From an uncultured Sphingomonas sp. (GTDB taxonomy: Bacteria; Pseudomonadota; Alphaproteobacteria; Sphingomonadales; Sphingomonadaceae): a stretch of DNA of 30,893 nucleotides. Both the position numbers and the translations under genes were made by a program. The notes under the pieces are model-generated. The model did not search any database, had not been told where the DNA came from, and saw only the letters and a list, made by a program, of their open reading frames with translations. Positions 7,458-16,037 of the stretch are shown piece after piece (positions within the stretch are counted from its first letter, which is position 1; every line of letters starts with the position of its first letter). Where the stretch lies: contig NZ_CAKTFO010000026.1 of the NCBI RefSeq assembly GCF_934560975.1, forward strand, positions 1-30,893. The letters are read 5' to 3'.

Positions 7458-9086
7458 ATGCCGGCGCATGCCGCCCTTCAATATGCGCGCAGCAGCTTCG
7501 ACACGCGCGTCGGTGACATGATGGGCCGCATCATGGCGGGGGAGACGTTTCTCCGCGCCTGGGTGCGCCATGGCGGGGCCGATCCGGTCACCGCCTGGGC
7601 CGAAGACCCGCAGGATGCCGCCGGCTTCCGGCAGCAGGTGGCGGAGTTTGGCGGCACCGCCGATGTGGCCATCGCCAACCATGCCGATCTCGGGCCGTTG
7701 CGCCGGGCGGGCGCGCTGTGGCTCGCCGACCCTGCGGTGGCGGCCTATGCCTGGCGCAGGCGCTGGGACGGGCAGCGTGCCTGGAGCCTGATCGGCATTA
7801 CCCACACGATCAGCAGCGATCGGGCGATGGATCGCATCGCCGAACTCGCTACCGCGCCGGTCCAGCCGTGGGACGCGTTGATCTGCACCTCGCGCGCGGT
7901 GCGCGGCACCGTGCAGACGCTGCTGGCGGAGCAGGCGGACTATCTCGCCGCGCGCCTCGGCGCGACCGACCGCTCGCTGCCCGAACTGCCGGTCATCCCG
8001 CTCGGCGTCGATTGCGATCGCTTCACGCCCGATCCGGCCGCACGCGCGCGCTGGCGCGGGCAGTTCGGCATCGCTGACGACGCCGTCGCGATCCTGCAAT
8101 TCGGCCGCCTGTCGCTCCACATGAAGGCGCATCCCCTGCCGCTGCTGCAGGCGGTGGCGCGCGCGGCGCGTCGCAGCAAGCCGCGCCTGCACCTGATCTT
8201 CGCCGGCCAGCCGTCCAATCCCGAACAGGGCAAGCATTTCCGCGATCTGGGCGCCGCCTTTGCCGAGCATTTCACCACCCATTTCGTCGATGGCGCGCAG
8301 GCGGAGGCGAACACGGTCCGTTCCGCCGCCGACATCTTCACCTTGCTGTCCGACAATATCCAGGAAAGCTTCGGCCTCGCCCCGGTGGAGGGAATGGCCG
8401 CCGGCCTGCCGGTGGTGGGCAGCGACTGGGACGGGTTGCGCGACACGATCGACCATGGCGTCACCGGCTTCCTGGTGGACAGCCTGCTGCCCGCGCCCGG
8501 CGGCGGCGATGTGCTGGCGCGCCGTTATGCCAATGGGCTCGACAATTATCACCATTACCTCGCCGCCGTGGCACAGGCGACGTCGGTCGATGTCGAACAG
8601 GCGGCGGATTTCTTCACGGCGCTGGCCAACAATCCCGACCTGCGCCGCCGGATGGGCGAGGCGGGGGCCCGCCGTGCACGCGAACATTATGACTGGCCGG
8701 TCGTGATCGGCGCCCATCGCGACCTGCTCGACCATCTCGCCGGCATCCGCGCCATCGCCCCGGAGCGTGCGCCCCGCACCCGCACCGCCCAGCCCGCGCG
8801 GATGGACCCCTATGCCCTGTTCGCAGGCTACCCGACGCAGGCAATCGACGCCGACACCCGCATCGCCGCCGGGCCCAGCCGCCTGGCCGACCTGCCCGGC
8901 GACAAGGGCATGATGGTGCGCCACGCGCTGGCGCCGGCGGACCTGCTCGACCGGATGATCGCCCATATCGGCCGGGGGCCGCTCGGCATGGTCGATCTGG
9001 TCGCCGCCTTCCCCGACCAGCCGCCCGCCTTGCTGGTCAACACCGTCGCCTGGATGCTGAAGGTCGGCCTCGCCCGCCGGGTGTGA
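7458..9086 (+). CDS. GT4-family glycosyltransferase with extra C-terminal domain
   Basis: A 542-residue cytoplasmic protein of GT-B fold. The C-terminal Rossmann half carries ILQFGRLSLHMKAHP, the EX7E motif (E303 and E311, ESFGLAPVE) and GMAAGLPVVGSDWDGLRDTI, as in GT4 retaining glycosyltransferases. No signal peptide or transmembrane segment is seen. After the transferase (about residue 450) comes a further segment of about 90 residues. Its last 60 (DLLDRMIAHIGRGPLGMVDLV through AWMLKVGLARRV) look like a winged-helix fold. Acceptor and sugar are unknown. It begins 11 bases after the Mic60-like gene with a weak ribosome binding site, so it may be a late addition to that operon. It is followed by the TPP riboswitch. 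The frame is open upstream to 6297, but that part lies over hemD and is not coding. Confidence 0.87.
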   Translation: MPAHAALQYARSSFDTRVGDMMGRIMAGETFLRAWVRHGGADPVTAWAEDPQDAAGFRQQVAEFGGTADVAIANHADLGPLRRAGALWLADPAVAAYAWRRRWDGQRAWSLIGITHTISSDRAMDRIAELATAPVQPWDALICTSRAVRGTVQTLLAEQADYLAARLGATDRSLPELPVIPLGVDCDRFTPDPAARARWRGQFGIADDAVAILQFGRLSLHMKAHPLPLLQAVARAARRSKPRLHLIFAGQPSNPEQGKHFRDLGAAFAEHFTTHFVDGAQAEANTVRSAADIFTLLSDNIQESFGLAPVEGMAAGLPVVGSDWDGLRDTIDHGVTGFLVDSLLPAPGGGDVLARRYANGLDNYHHYLAAVAQATSVDVEQAADFFTALANNPDLRRRMGEAGARRAREHYDWPVVIGAHRDLLDHLAGIRAIAPERAPRTRTAQPARMDPYALFAGYPTQAIDADTRIAAGPSRLADLPGDKGMMVRHALAPADLLDRMIAHIGRGPLGMVDLVAAFPDQPPALLVNTVAWMLKVGLARRV

Positions 9087-9134
9087 AGATTGTCCCTGTT
9101 CGCGGGCGGCAAGGAGGGATACAGTTCGGCCATT

Positions 9135-9226
9135 CCCCGGGGGAGCGCCGTTGCCGCGCTTGAGAGGAGGGCAGGAGCCTTCGACCCGTCGAACCTGATC
9201 CGGTTGACACCGGCGTAGGGAGGGAG
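9135..9226 (+). promoter_or_regulatory. TPP (thiamine pyrophosphate) riboswitch, THI element
   Basis: The aptamer is read directly: GGGGGAGCGCC (P1/P2 side), CGCTTGAGAGG (the CTGAGA-type loop), an ACCC segment, then the diagnostic GAACCTGATCCGG, a short loop, and ACCGGCGTAGGGA at the 3' side. Order and spacing match the THI box. It is on the same strand as thiC and ends 44 bases before its start codon. Binding of thiamine pyrophosphate is expected to lower thiC expression. Confidence 0.94.
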
Positions 9227-9245
9227 AAGGGCACGCCCATTCTCC
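9223..9245 (+). promoter_or_regulatory. Hairpin of the riboswitch expression platform
   Basis: GGAGAA (9223-9228) pairs with TTCTCC (9240-9245), and GGG with CCC inside. The left arm shares bases with the 3' edge of the aptamer, so aptamer and hairpin could compete. No T-run follows. The thiC ribosome binding site (GGAAGGA, 9256-9262) is outside the stem, so the mechanism (translation or Rho-type control) is not settled by the sequence. Confidence 0.4.
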
Positions 9246-9270
9246 GTCCCGCCTTGGAAGGACGTAGACC

Positions 9271-11130
<1,860 letters not shown>

Positions 11131-11164
11131 TCGGCAGCGATCGCCATCCAGGTACAATTCTTTT

Positions 11165-11190
11165 GGGGTGCCCCGATGACGGGCGCCACC
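11165..11190 (+). terminator. Possible thiC terminator hairpin
   Basis: GGTGCCC (11167-11173) and GGGCGCC (11181-11187) form a 7-bp stem with one G-T wobble, 36 bases after the thiC stop. There is no downstream T-run, so this is only a candidate. Confidence 0.35.
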
Positions 11191-11229
11191 CTAGCCTGCT
11201 CTTGGTGAGGTAGGCAGGATTGTGGGCAT

Positions 11230-11973
11230 ATGGTTCAGGGTTGCGAGGCACTGACTGAAAGGGAGAAGCAGGCGCTCCGTCTGCTTCTTGCCGGGCACGA
11301 TGCCAAATCGATGGCGGGGCACCTTGGCCTATCGGTCCATACGATCAACGAACGCCTGCGCGAAGCCAGGCGTAAGCTCAGCGTATCAAGCAGCAAAGAG
11401 GCGGCGCGCATGCTGCGCCAGAGCGAGGACACCGACCCCGAAAGACTTGGGAACATATCTTTCGGGGAGGCCTCTCGCGCCCAAGCCGTCGAGTGTTCCG
11501 ATCAGCCCGACCAAGAACCGCCGACGCCACGTCGTACGGTCTGGGCGATTGGAGGAATTGCCATGATATCGTTGTTTGCCGCGGTGCTCGCTTTATCGGC
11601 GCCCGACCAGATACCCCCGGCGAATGTCGAGGCCTGGGCCGCTGCCGAAACGCCGGCAAGCAAGACCGCCCGTGACTGGTTGGCTCTTGTTGATGCCGGT
11701 GAGTGGGCGAAGAGTTGGGCCGCAACCGCGCAATCGTTTCGGTTGTTGAACACTGAGGATGCTTGGCAGTCGGCATCAGAGAAGGCGCGTGCTCCACTCG
11801 GGAGCGTCGTGTCGCGCACATTGGTAAGCGAGGAAGACGTGCCTGCGCCGCCCCACGGCTATCGTACGGTTCGCTTTCGCACCGATTTCGCCAACAAGCA
11901 TGGCGCGACGGAGACGGTTTCCCTCGACCGCGAAGGTGAAGGCTGGAAGGTCGTGGGGATCTATATCGATTGA
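11230..11973 (+). CDS. Membrane-tethered LuxR-type HTH protein with DUF4019 domain
   Basis: A 247-residue protein with three parts. Residues 7-62 form a LuxR/GerE helix-turn-helix (LTEREKQALRLLLAGHDAKSM, then LGLSVHTINERLREARRKL). An acidic linker follows, and then one transmembrane helix (about 103-123). The C-terminal domain (about 135-245) matches DUF4019 in pattern: ARDWLALVDAGEWAKSW, LGSVVSRTL, the P-HGYRTVRFRTDF block and the closing GWKVVGIYI. The DNA-binding half should be cytoplasmic and DUF4019 periplasmic, so it could act as a one-protein transmembrane sensor-regulator. The ligand and the target genes are unknown. It has a weak AGGCAGGA ribosome binding site 11 bases before the ATG and appears monocistronic. 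Confidence 0.85.
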   Translation: MVQGCEALTEREKQALRLLLAGHDAKSMAGHLGLSVHTINERLREARRKLSVSSSKEAARMLRQSEDTDPERLGNISFGEASRAQAVECSDQPDQEPPTPRRTVWAIGGIAMISLFAAVLALSAPDQIPPANVEAWAAAETPASKTARDWLALVDAGEWAKSWAATAQSFRLLNTEDAWQSASEKARAPLGSVVSRTLVSEEDVPAPPHGYRTVRFRTDFANKHGATETVSLDREGEGWKVVGIYID

Positions 11974-11975
11974 GG

Positions 11976-12530
11976 CGTCACCCGGCGTTTCGGGAACTGG
12001 CCTCGGGCCGGCGGCTCGCTCCGCTACAGCGGGTACGGTGCAGACGTCGGCCAGCTCCTGCTATCGCCTGTGCCGCAGCCCGGCTGAGGAGGCGTTCGCC
12101 GCCTGGACACTGCACTCGACCAAGCGCCGCACCGCTTGGTCGAGGTCGGGTTCTACCGTGCGATCAACGGCGTCACGCATCCCATGCATGACCGCGAGGG
12201 CAGAGTGACCGGGCCGCGCGCCCAATATGATGATCATCTGCTGGTGTTGCTGCCTTGGGCGCACCAGCCGCAGCGTTGCAGCCACGCGGTACGGGAAACG
12301 CTCAATTCCAACGAGAGCGTGCCTGCCGCCGAGATGATGGACAGGCGGCTGGCCCATCATGATCAAGACGTGCCGCGCGACTATGATCCGCCGCCGCCAA
12401 CGCCGGAGCAACTCGCCGCCGAGGCCGCGATGCGGGCGGCGGAGGTGCTGCCGGAAAGCCGTTCGCCAGTGCGACCTTCCGTAAGCTTTGGATCGTGCGC
12501 CGCGCCCGTGCGGGCTCGACAGGTCGCAAC
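11976..12530 (+). pseudogene. Frameshifted sphingomonad helix-turn-helix protein of unknown role
   Basis: One frame gives ASSCYRLCRSPAEEAFAAW (ending at 12106), the helix-turn-helix style of a hypothetical protein family common in sphingomonads. The next frame continues TALDQAPHRLVEVGFYRAI, NGVTHPMHDREGRVTGPR and YDDHLLVLL. The two join perfectly if one G is restored after 12106 (W-D-T-A-L). Further 5', the expected N-terminal helix region is only partly recognisable and may hold more changes. The C-terminal part (HAVRETLNSNESVP, MMDRRLAHHDQDVPRDYDPPPP) follows the family to about 12530, where the promoter of the next gene begins. The family assignment is from memory of the pattern and carries no known function. 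Confidence 0.62.
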
Positions 12531-12533
12531 TCT

Positions 12534-12558
12534 GGAACATGCCGACTCCCCGCCCGTT
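12534..12558 (+). promoter_or_regulatory. EcfG-type general stress response promoter
   Basis: GGAAC at 12534-12538, exactly 16 bases, then CGTT at 12555-12558. This is a full match to the alphaproteobacterial EcfG consensus. The predicted start of transcription is near 12565, the ribosome binding site is at 12577 and the GTG start at 12589, so the geometry is ideal. Confidence 0.62.
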
Positions 12559-12588
12559 ACGCCGCCACATCAAAACAGGAGGCGGTGC

Positions 12589-13515
12589 GTGGTTCAGGCT
12601 TCGGATATTCGCGAGCATATGGAAGTGCTCGGCTCGGACGGGCAGCATGTCGGCACGGTCGACCATGTCGAGGGCAGCAACATCAAGCTTGCGCGCAAGG
12701 ATTCGGTGGACGGCAAGCATCATTATGTCCCGCTGACCTCGGTGTCGCGGGTCGATACGCATGTCCACCTCAGCACCACCGCGGCTGCGGCCCTTGCCGG
12801 TGCGGCGGCGCTCGGCGGTGCGGCGGCGGCCTCCGCCGGCCATGACGACCATGGCCCGCTGCCGCCGGTCAAGAACCGCTCGGTCGATGGGGCAAAGCCG
12901 CGCGGCAATTTCTACCTGCCGTGGATCGTGGGCATCATCGGCCTGCTCCTGCTGATCCTGCTGTTCCGCAGCTGCTCCAGGCATGACGACGTGGTGACCA
13001 CCACCGCCGACACCAACGTCACCGACACCAACCTGACCGACACGGCGCCGGTCGCCACGCCGCCGCTGCCGGTGGAGGCGGTGGCGCTGCCGAACGGGCA
13101 GTCGATCGATCTGGCACCGAACACGCTCAATTACGATCTGCAGCGCTATCTCGGCTCCAACGAGGCGACGCCCAAGACCTTCCAGTTCGACAAGCTGAAC
13201 TTCGAGACCGGCTCGGCCGCGATCCGCGCCGAGGATCAGGCCAATGTCGATGCGCTGGCACAGATCCTGGCGGCCTACCCCAAGGCACGCGTGCAGATCG
13301 TCGGCTATACCGATGCACGTGGCGCTGCGCCGACCAACGCCCAGCTGGGTCAGCAGCGCGCCGACTCGGTGACCACGGCGCTCACCGCCAAGGGCATCGA
13401 CAAGACCCGGATCGAGTCCGTCTCCGGCGGCGAGGCGAACCCGACCGACACCAACGCCACCACCCAGGGCCAGTTCGAGAATCGTCGCACCGAACTGGTC
13501 GTCACGGCCAAGTAA
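12589..13515 (+). CDS. DUF2171-transmembrane-OmpA domain envelope protein
   Basis: A 308-residue protein. Residues 3-62 form a DUF2171 (PRC-barrel-like) domain: REHMEVLGSDGQHVGTVDHV, then a KLARKDS and HYVPL pattern. Next come an Ala/Gly-rich stretch (64-83), a linker, and one transmembrane helix (about 108-127). A Thr/Asp-rich spacer leads to an OmpA-type peptidoglycan-binding domain (about 195-306). Its diaminopimelate-contact residues are present in TDARG (241-245) and NRR (298-300). With no signal peptide, the DUF2171 part should face the cytoplasm and the OmpA part the periplasm. The GTG start at 12589 is chosen because AGGAGG lies 6 bases upstream and DUF2171 begins right after it. The in-frame region further upstream is the HTH pseudogene. 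It probably belongs to the EcfG regulon. Confidence 0.93.
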   Translation: MVQASDIREHMEVLGSDGQHVGTVDHVEGSNIKLARKDSVDGKHHYVPLTSVSRVDTHVHLSTTAAAALAGAAALGGAAAASAGHDDHGPLPPVKNRSVDGAKPRGNFYLPWIVGIIGLLLLILLFRSCSRHDDVVTTTADTNVTDTNLTDTAPVATPPLPVEAVALPNGQSIDLAPNTLNYDLQRYLGSNEATPKTFQFDKLNFETGSAAIRAEDQANVDALAQILAAYPKARVQIVGYTDARGAAPTNAQLGQQRADSVTTALTAKGIDKTRIESVSGGEANPTDTNATTQGQFENRRTELVVTAK

Positions 13516-13536
13516 GCCGGCCGGATAAGCCCAAAA

Positions 13537-13564
13537 GGTCCGCCGCGCTTCGGCACGGCGGACC
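13537..13564 (+). terminator. Terminator hairpin after the OmpA-domain gene
   Basis: Two 9-bp arms, GGTCCGCCG (13537-13545) and CGGCGGACC (13556-13564), close on a loop containing TTCG, 21 bases after the stop codon. There is no T-run, as is common in GC-rich alphaproteobacteria. Confidence 0.6.
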
Positions 13565-13589
13565 AGATGGCGCCGGATTCAACCACCGG

Positions 13590-13631
13590 GCGATCGCCGC
13601 TCTCCCCGCAAAGGGGCGGAGCGGCGATCGC
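13590..13631. repeat. Very strong 42-base hairpin
   Basis: A perfect 13-bp inverted repeat (13590-13602 with 13619-13631, GCGATCGCCGCTC type) encloses a second stem, CCCC/GGGG (13604-13607 with 13613-13616), with a GCAAA loop. It lies in a 247-base region without a gene between the OmpA gene and the next small gene. It could be a second terminator or a dispersed chromosomal repeat; a genome-wide search would tell. Confidence 0.55.
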
Positions 13632-13762
13632 GTATGGATCGCCGGCAAGGCTGGCGAAGACCAGACCGCCCCGCGCGCCCGGATGGTCGCAATTCGGGTC
13701 ATCCGTATTCCACGCCATATTGCCATGCGGCCCCGCATCCCGCACCCTGCCGGGATAGACCC

Positions 13763-13987
13763 ATGACCGATCAGCCCGCCCTTATCCTTGATTGCCCGCA
13801 GACGGCGCATGCCCGCATCGCGCTCGGCCGGTTCGGGGCGGAGGCGGAGTTGGTGATGACGCCAGCCGGTCTGCTCGCCGTGGGCGGGCTGGTGGTGGCG
13901 ATCCTGCTGGCGGTGCCGCCGATCATTCGCGCCGCAAAGGGGCGTCCGGCGCAACCCGATCGCGGGCGGCTGCCTCGGCGATCCTGA
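13763..13987 (+). CDS. Small one-helix membrane protein, hypothetical
   Basis: A 74-residue reading frame: a soluble N-terminus (residues 1-32, containing ARIALGRFGAEAELVMTP), one hydrophobic helix (about 35-54, AGLLAVGGLVVAILLAVPP) and a basic tail. Codon third positions are GC-rich, and hydrophobicity is arranged as in a real membrane protein. There is no good ribosome binding site: GGGATAG lies 5 bases upstream. No family is recognised. It converges with the PhnA-like gene, 39 bases away. Confidence 0.5.
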   Translation: MTDQPALILDCPQTAHARIALGRFGAEAELVMTPAGLLAVGGLVVAILLAVPPIIRAAKGRPAQPDRGRLPRRS

Positions 13988-14026
13988 TCCGCCGACCGCT
14001 CCGCCGCGCTCCATCCGAGGCTGGGA

Positions 14027-14341
14027 TCAGCGTTTCTTCACGAACTCCGCGCGCAGCACTAGGCCCTTGATGCCTTCATATTTGCAGTCGATCTCCTGCG
14101 CGTCGCCGGTCAGGCGGATCGACTTGATCAGCGTGCCCCGCTTCAGCGTCTGGCCCGCGCCCTTGACCGCCAGATCCTTGATCAACGTCACCTGATCGCC
14201 GTCCGCCAGCACGTTGCCGACCGCGTCGCGCACCACCACCGCATCGCCGCCGCTGCCGCCTGCCGCGCCCGCCAGTTGGCTCGCCGGCACCCACTCGCCG
14301 CTCGCCTCGTCATACACATAATCGTCGTCGTCAGCCGCCAC
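14027..14341 (-). CDS. PhnA/YjdM-type protein without the zinc ribbon
   Basis: A 104-residue protein. Residues 34-104 carry the YjdM/PhnA C-terminal domain (VVRDAVGNVLADGDQVTLIK, then GTLIKSIRL, EIDCKYEGIKG and LRAEFVKK). The usual N-terminal zinc ribbon with its CxxC pairs is replaced by an Asp/Tyr-rich stretch, DDDDYVYDEASGEWVPASQL. The family was named for the E. coli phn locus but is not a proven phosphonoacetate hydrolase here. Start is GTG at 14339-14341, with AAGGGA 7 bases upstream. The open frame goes on further upstream but overlies ung. The gene lies directly downstream of ung on the same strand, with a 59-base gap. Confidence 0.85.
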   Translation of the reverse strand: MAADDDDYVYDEASGEWVPASQLAGAAGGSGGDAVVVRDAVGNVLADGDQVTLIKDLAVKGAGQTLKRGTLIKSIRLTGDAQEIDCKYEGIKGLVLRAEFVKKR

Positions 14342-14400
14342 GTGGGTGTCCCTTCTGTTGGTCGCGCCTGCTGTACGAGCGCGTCGCTTACTGGTCGAGC

Positions 14401-15099
14401 CTAGCCGAGCGCGGGCAGCCGCCAGTCGACCGGCTTGCGCCCGTGTGCCTCCAGAAAGGCGTTGGCCTTGGAGAAATGCCCGCTGCCGAACCAGCCGCCA
14501 TGCGCCGACAAGGGGGAGGGGTGCGGCGCCGTCAGCACCAGATGGTGCCCACCCTGCGCGATGCCGCGCACGAACGCCGCCTTCTTCTGCGCGTAACTGC
14601 CCCACAGCAGGAAGGCGACCGGCTCCTGCTTGGCGGCGACCAGCTGGATCACGGCATCGGTGAAGCGTTCCCACCCCTTGTCGCGATGGGAGGCCGCGCG
14701 TCCGCTTTCCACCGTCATCACGCTGTTGAGCAGCAGCACGCCCTGCCGCGCCCAATGCTCCAGAAAGCCATGGGCCGGCGGCGCGAAGCCCAGGTCGGCC
14801 TGCATTTCCTTGTAGATGTTCCTCAGGCTCGGCGGCACCTTCACCCCCGGCCGCACCGAAAAGGCCAGGCCATGCGCCTGTCCCGGTCCGTGATAGGGAT
14901 CCTGCCCCAGGATCACGACCCGCACCTGATCGAGCGGGGTCAGTTCCAGCGCACGGAACCGGTCCTCACGCGGGGGGAACAGGGCACTGCCGCGCGCCTC
15001 CTCGGCGGTCAGGAATGCGTCGAGCGCGGCCATATAGGGGCTGTCCAGCTCCGGCCGGAGCCGTTCGAGCCAGCTGGGGTGCAGGGAAAGGGAGTGCAT
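14401..15099 (-). CDS. ung: Uracil-DNA glycosylase
   Basis: A 232-residue family 1 uracil-DNA glycosylase that removes uracil from DNA to start base excision repair. The water-activating loop GQDPYH is at residues 65-70 (catalytic D67). GLAFSVRPGVKVPPSLRNIYKE follows at about 77-98, then the LLLNSVMTVE segment with the uracil-contacting Asn. The C-terminal DNA-intercalation loop HPSPLS is at 193-198, followed by GSGHFSKAN. The protein is complete and of normal length. GGGAAAGGGAG precedes the ATG. Confidence 0.98.
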   Translation of the reverse strand: MHSLSLHPSWLERLRPELDSPYMAALDAFLTAEEARGSALFPPREDRFRALELTPLDQVRVVILGQDPYHGPGQAHGLAFSVRPGVKVPPSLRNIYKEMQADLGFAPPAHGFLEHWARQGVLLLNSVMTVESGRAASHRDKGWERFTDAVIQLVAAKQEPVAFLLWGSYAQKKAAFVRGIAQGGHHLVLTAPHPSPLSAHGGWFGSGHFSKANAFLEAHGRKPVDWRLPALG

Positions 15100-15162
15100 G
15101 AGGCCGCAGATGGGCGGGGGTGCCGCGCTTCGTCAATCGATCCTTACGCCCGCGGTTCGATG

Positions 15163-15187
15163 GCAACGCCGCATCTCCTCGCCCGTT
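15163..15187 (+). promoter_or_regulatory. Near-consensus EcfG-type promoter
   Basis: GCAAC at 15163-15167, 16 bases, then CGTT at 15184-15187. There is one mismatch to GGAAC, with the spacing of the 12534 promoter. It lies 48 bases upstream of the DUF892 gene, whose family is known for stress induction. Confidence 0.38.
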
Positions 15188-15235
15188 CTACCCGACGGGT
15201 CCGCCATGATGCGCACCCGTGGAAGGAGGTGACCC

Positions 15236-15751
15236 ATGGGCCTCTTTACCAAAGATATCGAGACGCTGGACGATCTGTTCATCACCAAGCTCCAGGCGAT
15301 CTATTATGCCGAACATGAGATCGCGGAGGCGTTGCCCAAGATGCGCGAGCAGGCGACCTCACCCGAATTGCGCGCGGGGTTCGAGCAGCATCTGACCGAA
15401 ACCGAAGGGCAGATCAGCCGGCTTGAGCGGGTGTTCGACATGCACGGCTCCGAACCGCGACAGACGACCTGCGCGGCGATCGACGGCATCATCAAGGCCG
15501 GCGATACGGTGGCGGGCAACATCGCGGACCGCGACGTGCTGGACGCGGCACTCACCGCCGCCGCGCAGATGGTCGAGCATTACGAAATCGCGCAATATGG
15601 CACCCTGATCGCGTGGGCGCGCGAGCTCGGCCGCGAGGATTGCGCGCGTCTGCTGGACGAGACACTGGCAGAGGAGAAAGCGACGGACGAGAAGCTGACC
15701 CGGCTCGCCGAGTCCCGTATCAATCGCCGGGCCGAGACGCGGGCGGCCTGA
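15236..15751 (+). CDS. DUF892 / YciE-YciF family ferritin-like protein
   Basis: A 171-residue, wholly helical protein of the DUF892 group, a ferritin-like four-helix bundle with a di-iron site. It shows ETLDDLFITKLQAIYYAEHEI (residues 9-29), LRAGFEQHLTETEGQISRLERVF (about 45-67), the acidic second half MVEHYEIAQYGTLIAWA (about 113-129) and LLDETLAEEKATDEKL (about 140-155). Glu and His residues are at the usual ligand positions. The family is tied to osmotic and general stress; a ferroxidase role is assumed rather than shown. The ribosome binding site is a nearly perfect anti-16S match (AAGGAGGTGA, just before the ATG), so strong translation is expected. It is monocistronic, between a candidate EcfG promoter and a strong terminator. 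Confidence 0.95.
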   Translation: MGLFTKDIETLDDLFITKLQAIYYAEHEIAEALPKMREQATSPELRAGFEQHLTETEGQISRLERVFDMHGSEPRQTTCAAIDGIIKAGDTVAGNIADRDVLDAALTAAAQMVEHYEIAQYGTLIAWARELGREDCARLLDETLAEEKATDEKLTRLAESRINRRAETRAA

Positions 15752-15759
15752 GGACCGGG

Positions 15760-15794
15760 CGCCCGGCCCTCCGCTTCGCCGGAGCGGCCGGGCG
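15760..15794 (+). terminator. Strong terminator hairpin after the DUF892 gene
   Basis: CGCCCGGCC (15760-15768) pairs with GGCCGGGCG (15786-15794), and CTCCG (15769-15773) with CGGAG (15780-15784). This gives a 14-bp stem with one bulged C and a CTTCGC loop. It begins 8 bases after the stop codon. Confidence 0.7.
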
Positions 15795-15881
15795 TGCTGC
15801 CCGATCGGCGGCGGCATGCCATTTCGGGCTGGGAGGGATCGGGAGGGCGCGACCCGCGTTGCTTACGCCCCGCACCCCCGC

Positions 15882-15909
15882 TTGACACCTGGCGACTCCG
15901 GTTCTACCT
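15882..15909 (+). promoter_or_regulatory. Housekeeping-type promoter of the rpsM operon
   Basis: TTGACA (15882-15887) is a perfect -35. A -10-like CTACCT follows after 16 bases (15904-15909). It lies about 130 bases upstream of rpsM, downstream of a strong terminator and on the coding strand, which leaves a leader of about 120 bases. It implies that this ribosomal operon is transcribed independently. Confidence 0.5.
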
Positions 15910-16037
15910 GCCGCAAATCCCACGAACCCGGTATCCGGCGGCGCTTTCGCGTGCGTCGTGTATTGGCCGTTCCGGGAAGTAAGCGTCGAGATAGGGTGGC
16001 CAGCCAACCGCCCTGTGGAGCAGGAGAAGCATAAGAC

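Noticed and set aside
6297..9086. A 929-codon plus-strand open frame ending in the glycosyltransferase
   Set aside because: The part before 7458 overlies hemD and the Mic60-like gene in another frame and reads as Arg/Pro/Ala-rich noise. Only the part from 7458 is coding.
12136..12588. N-terminal extension of the OmpA-domain protein to an upstream GTG
   Set aside because: The extension matches the decayed HTH family, and the EcfG promoter and AGGAGG both lie inside or after it. The start at 12589 fits DUF2171.
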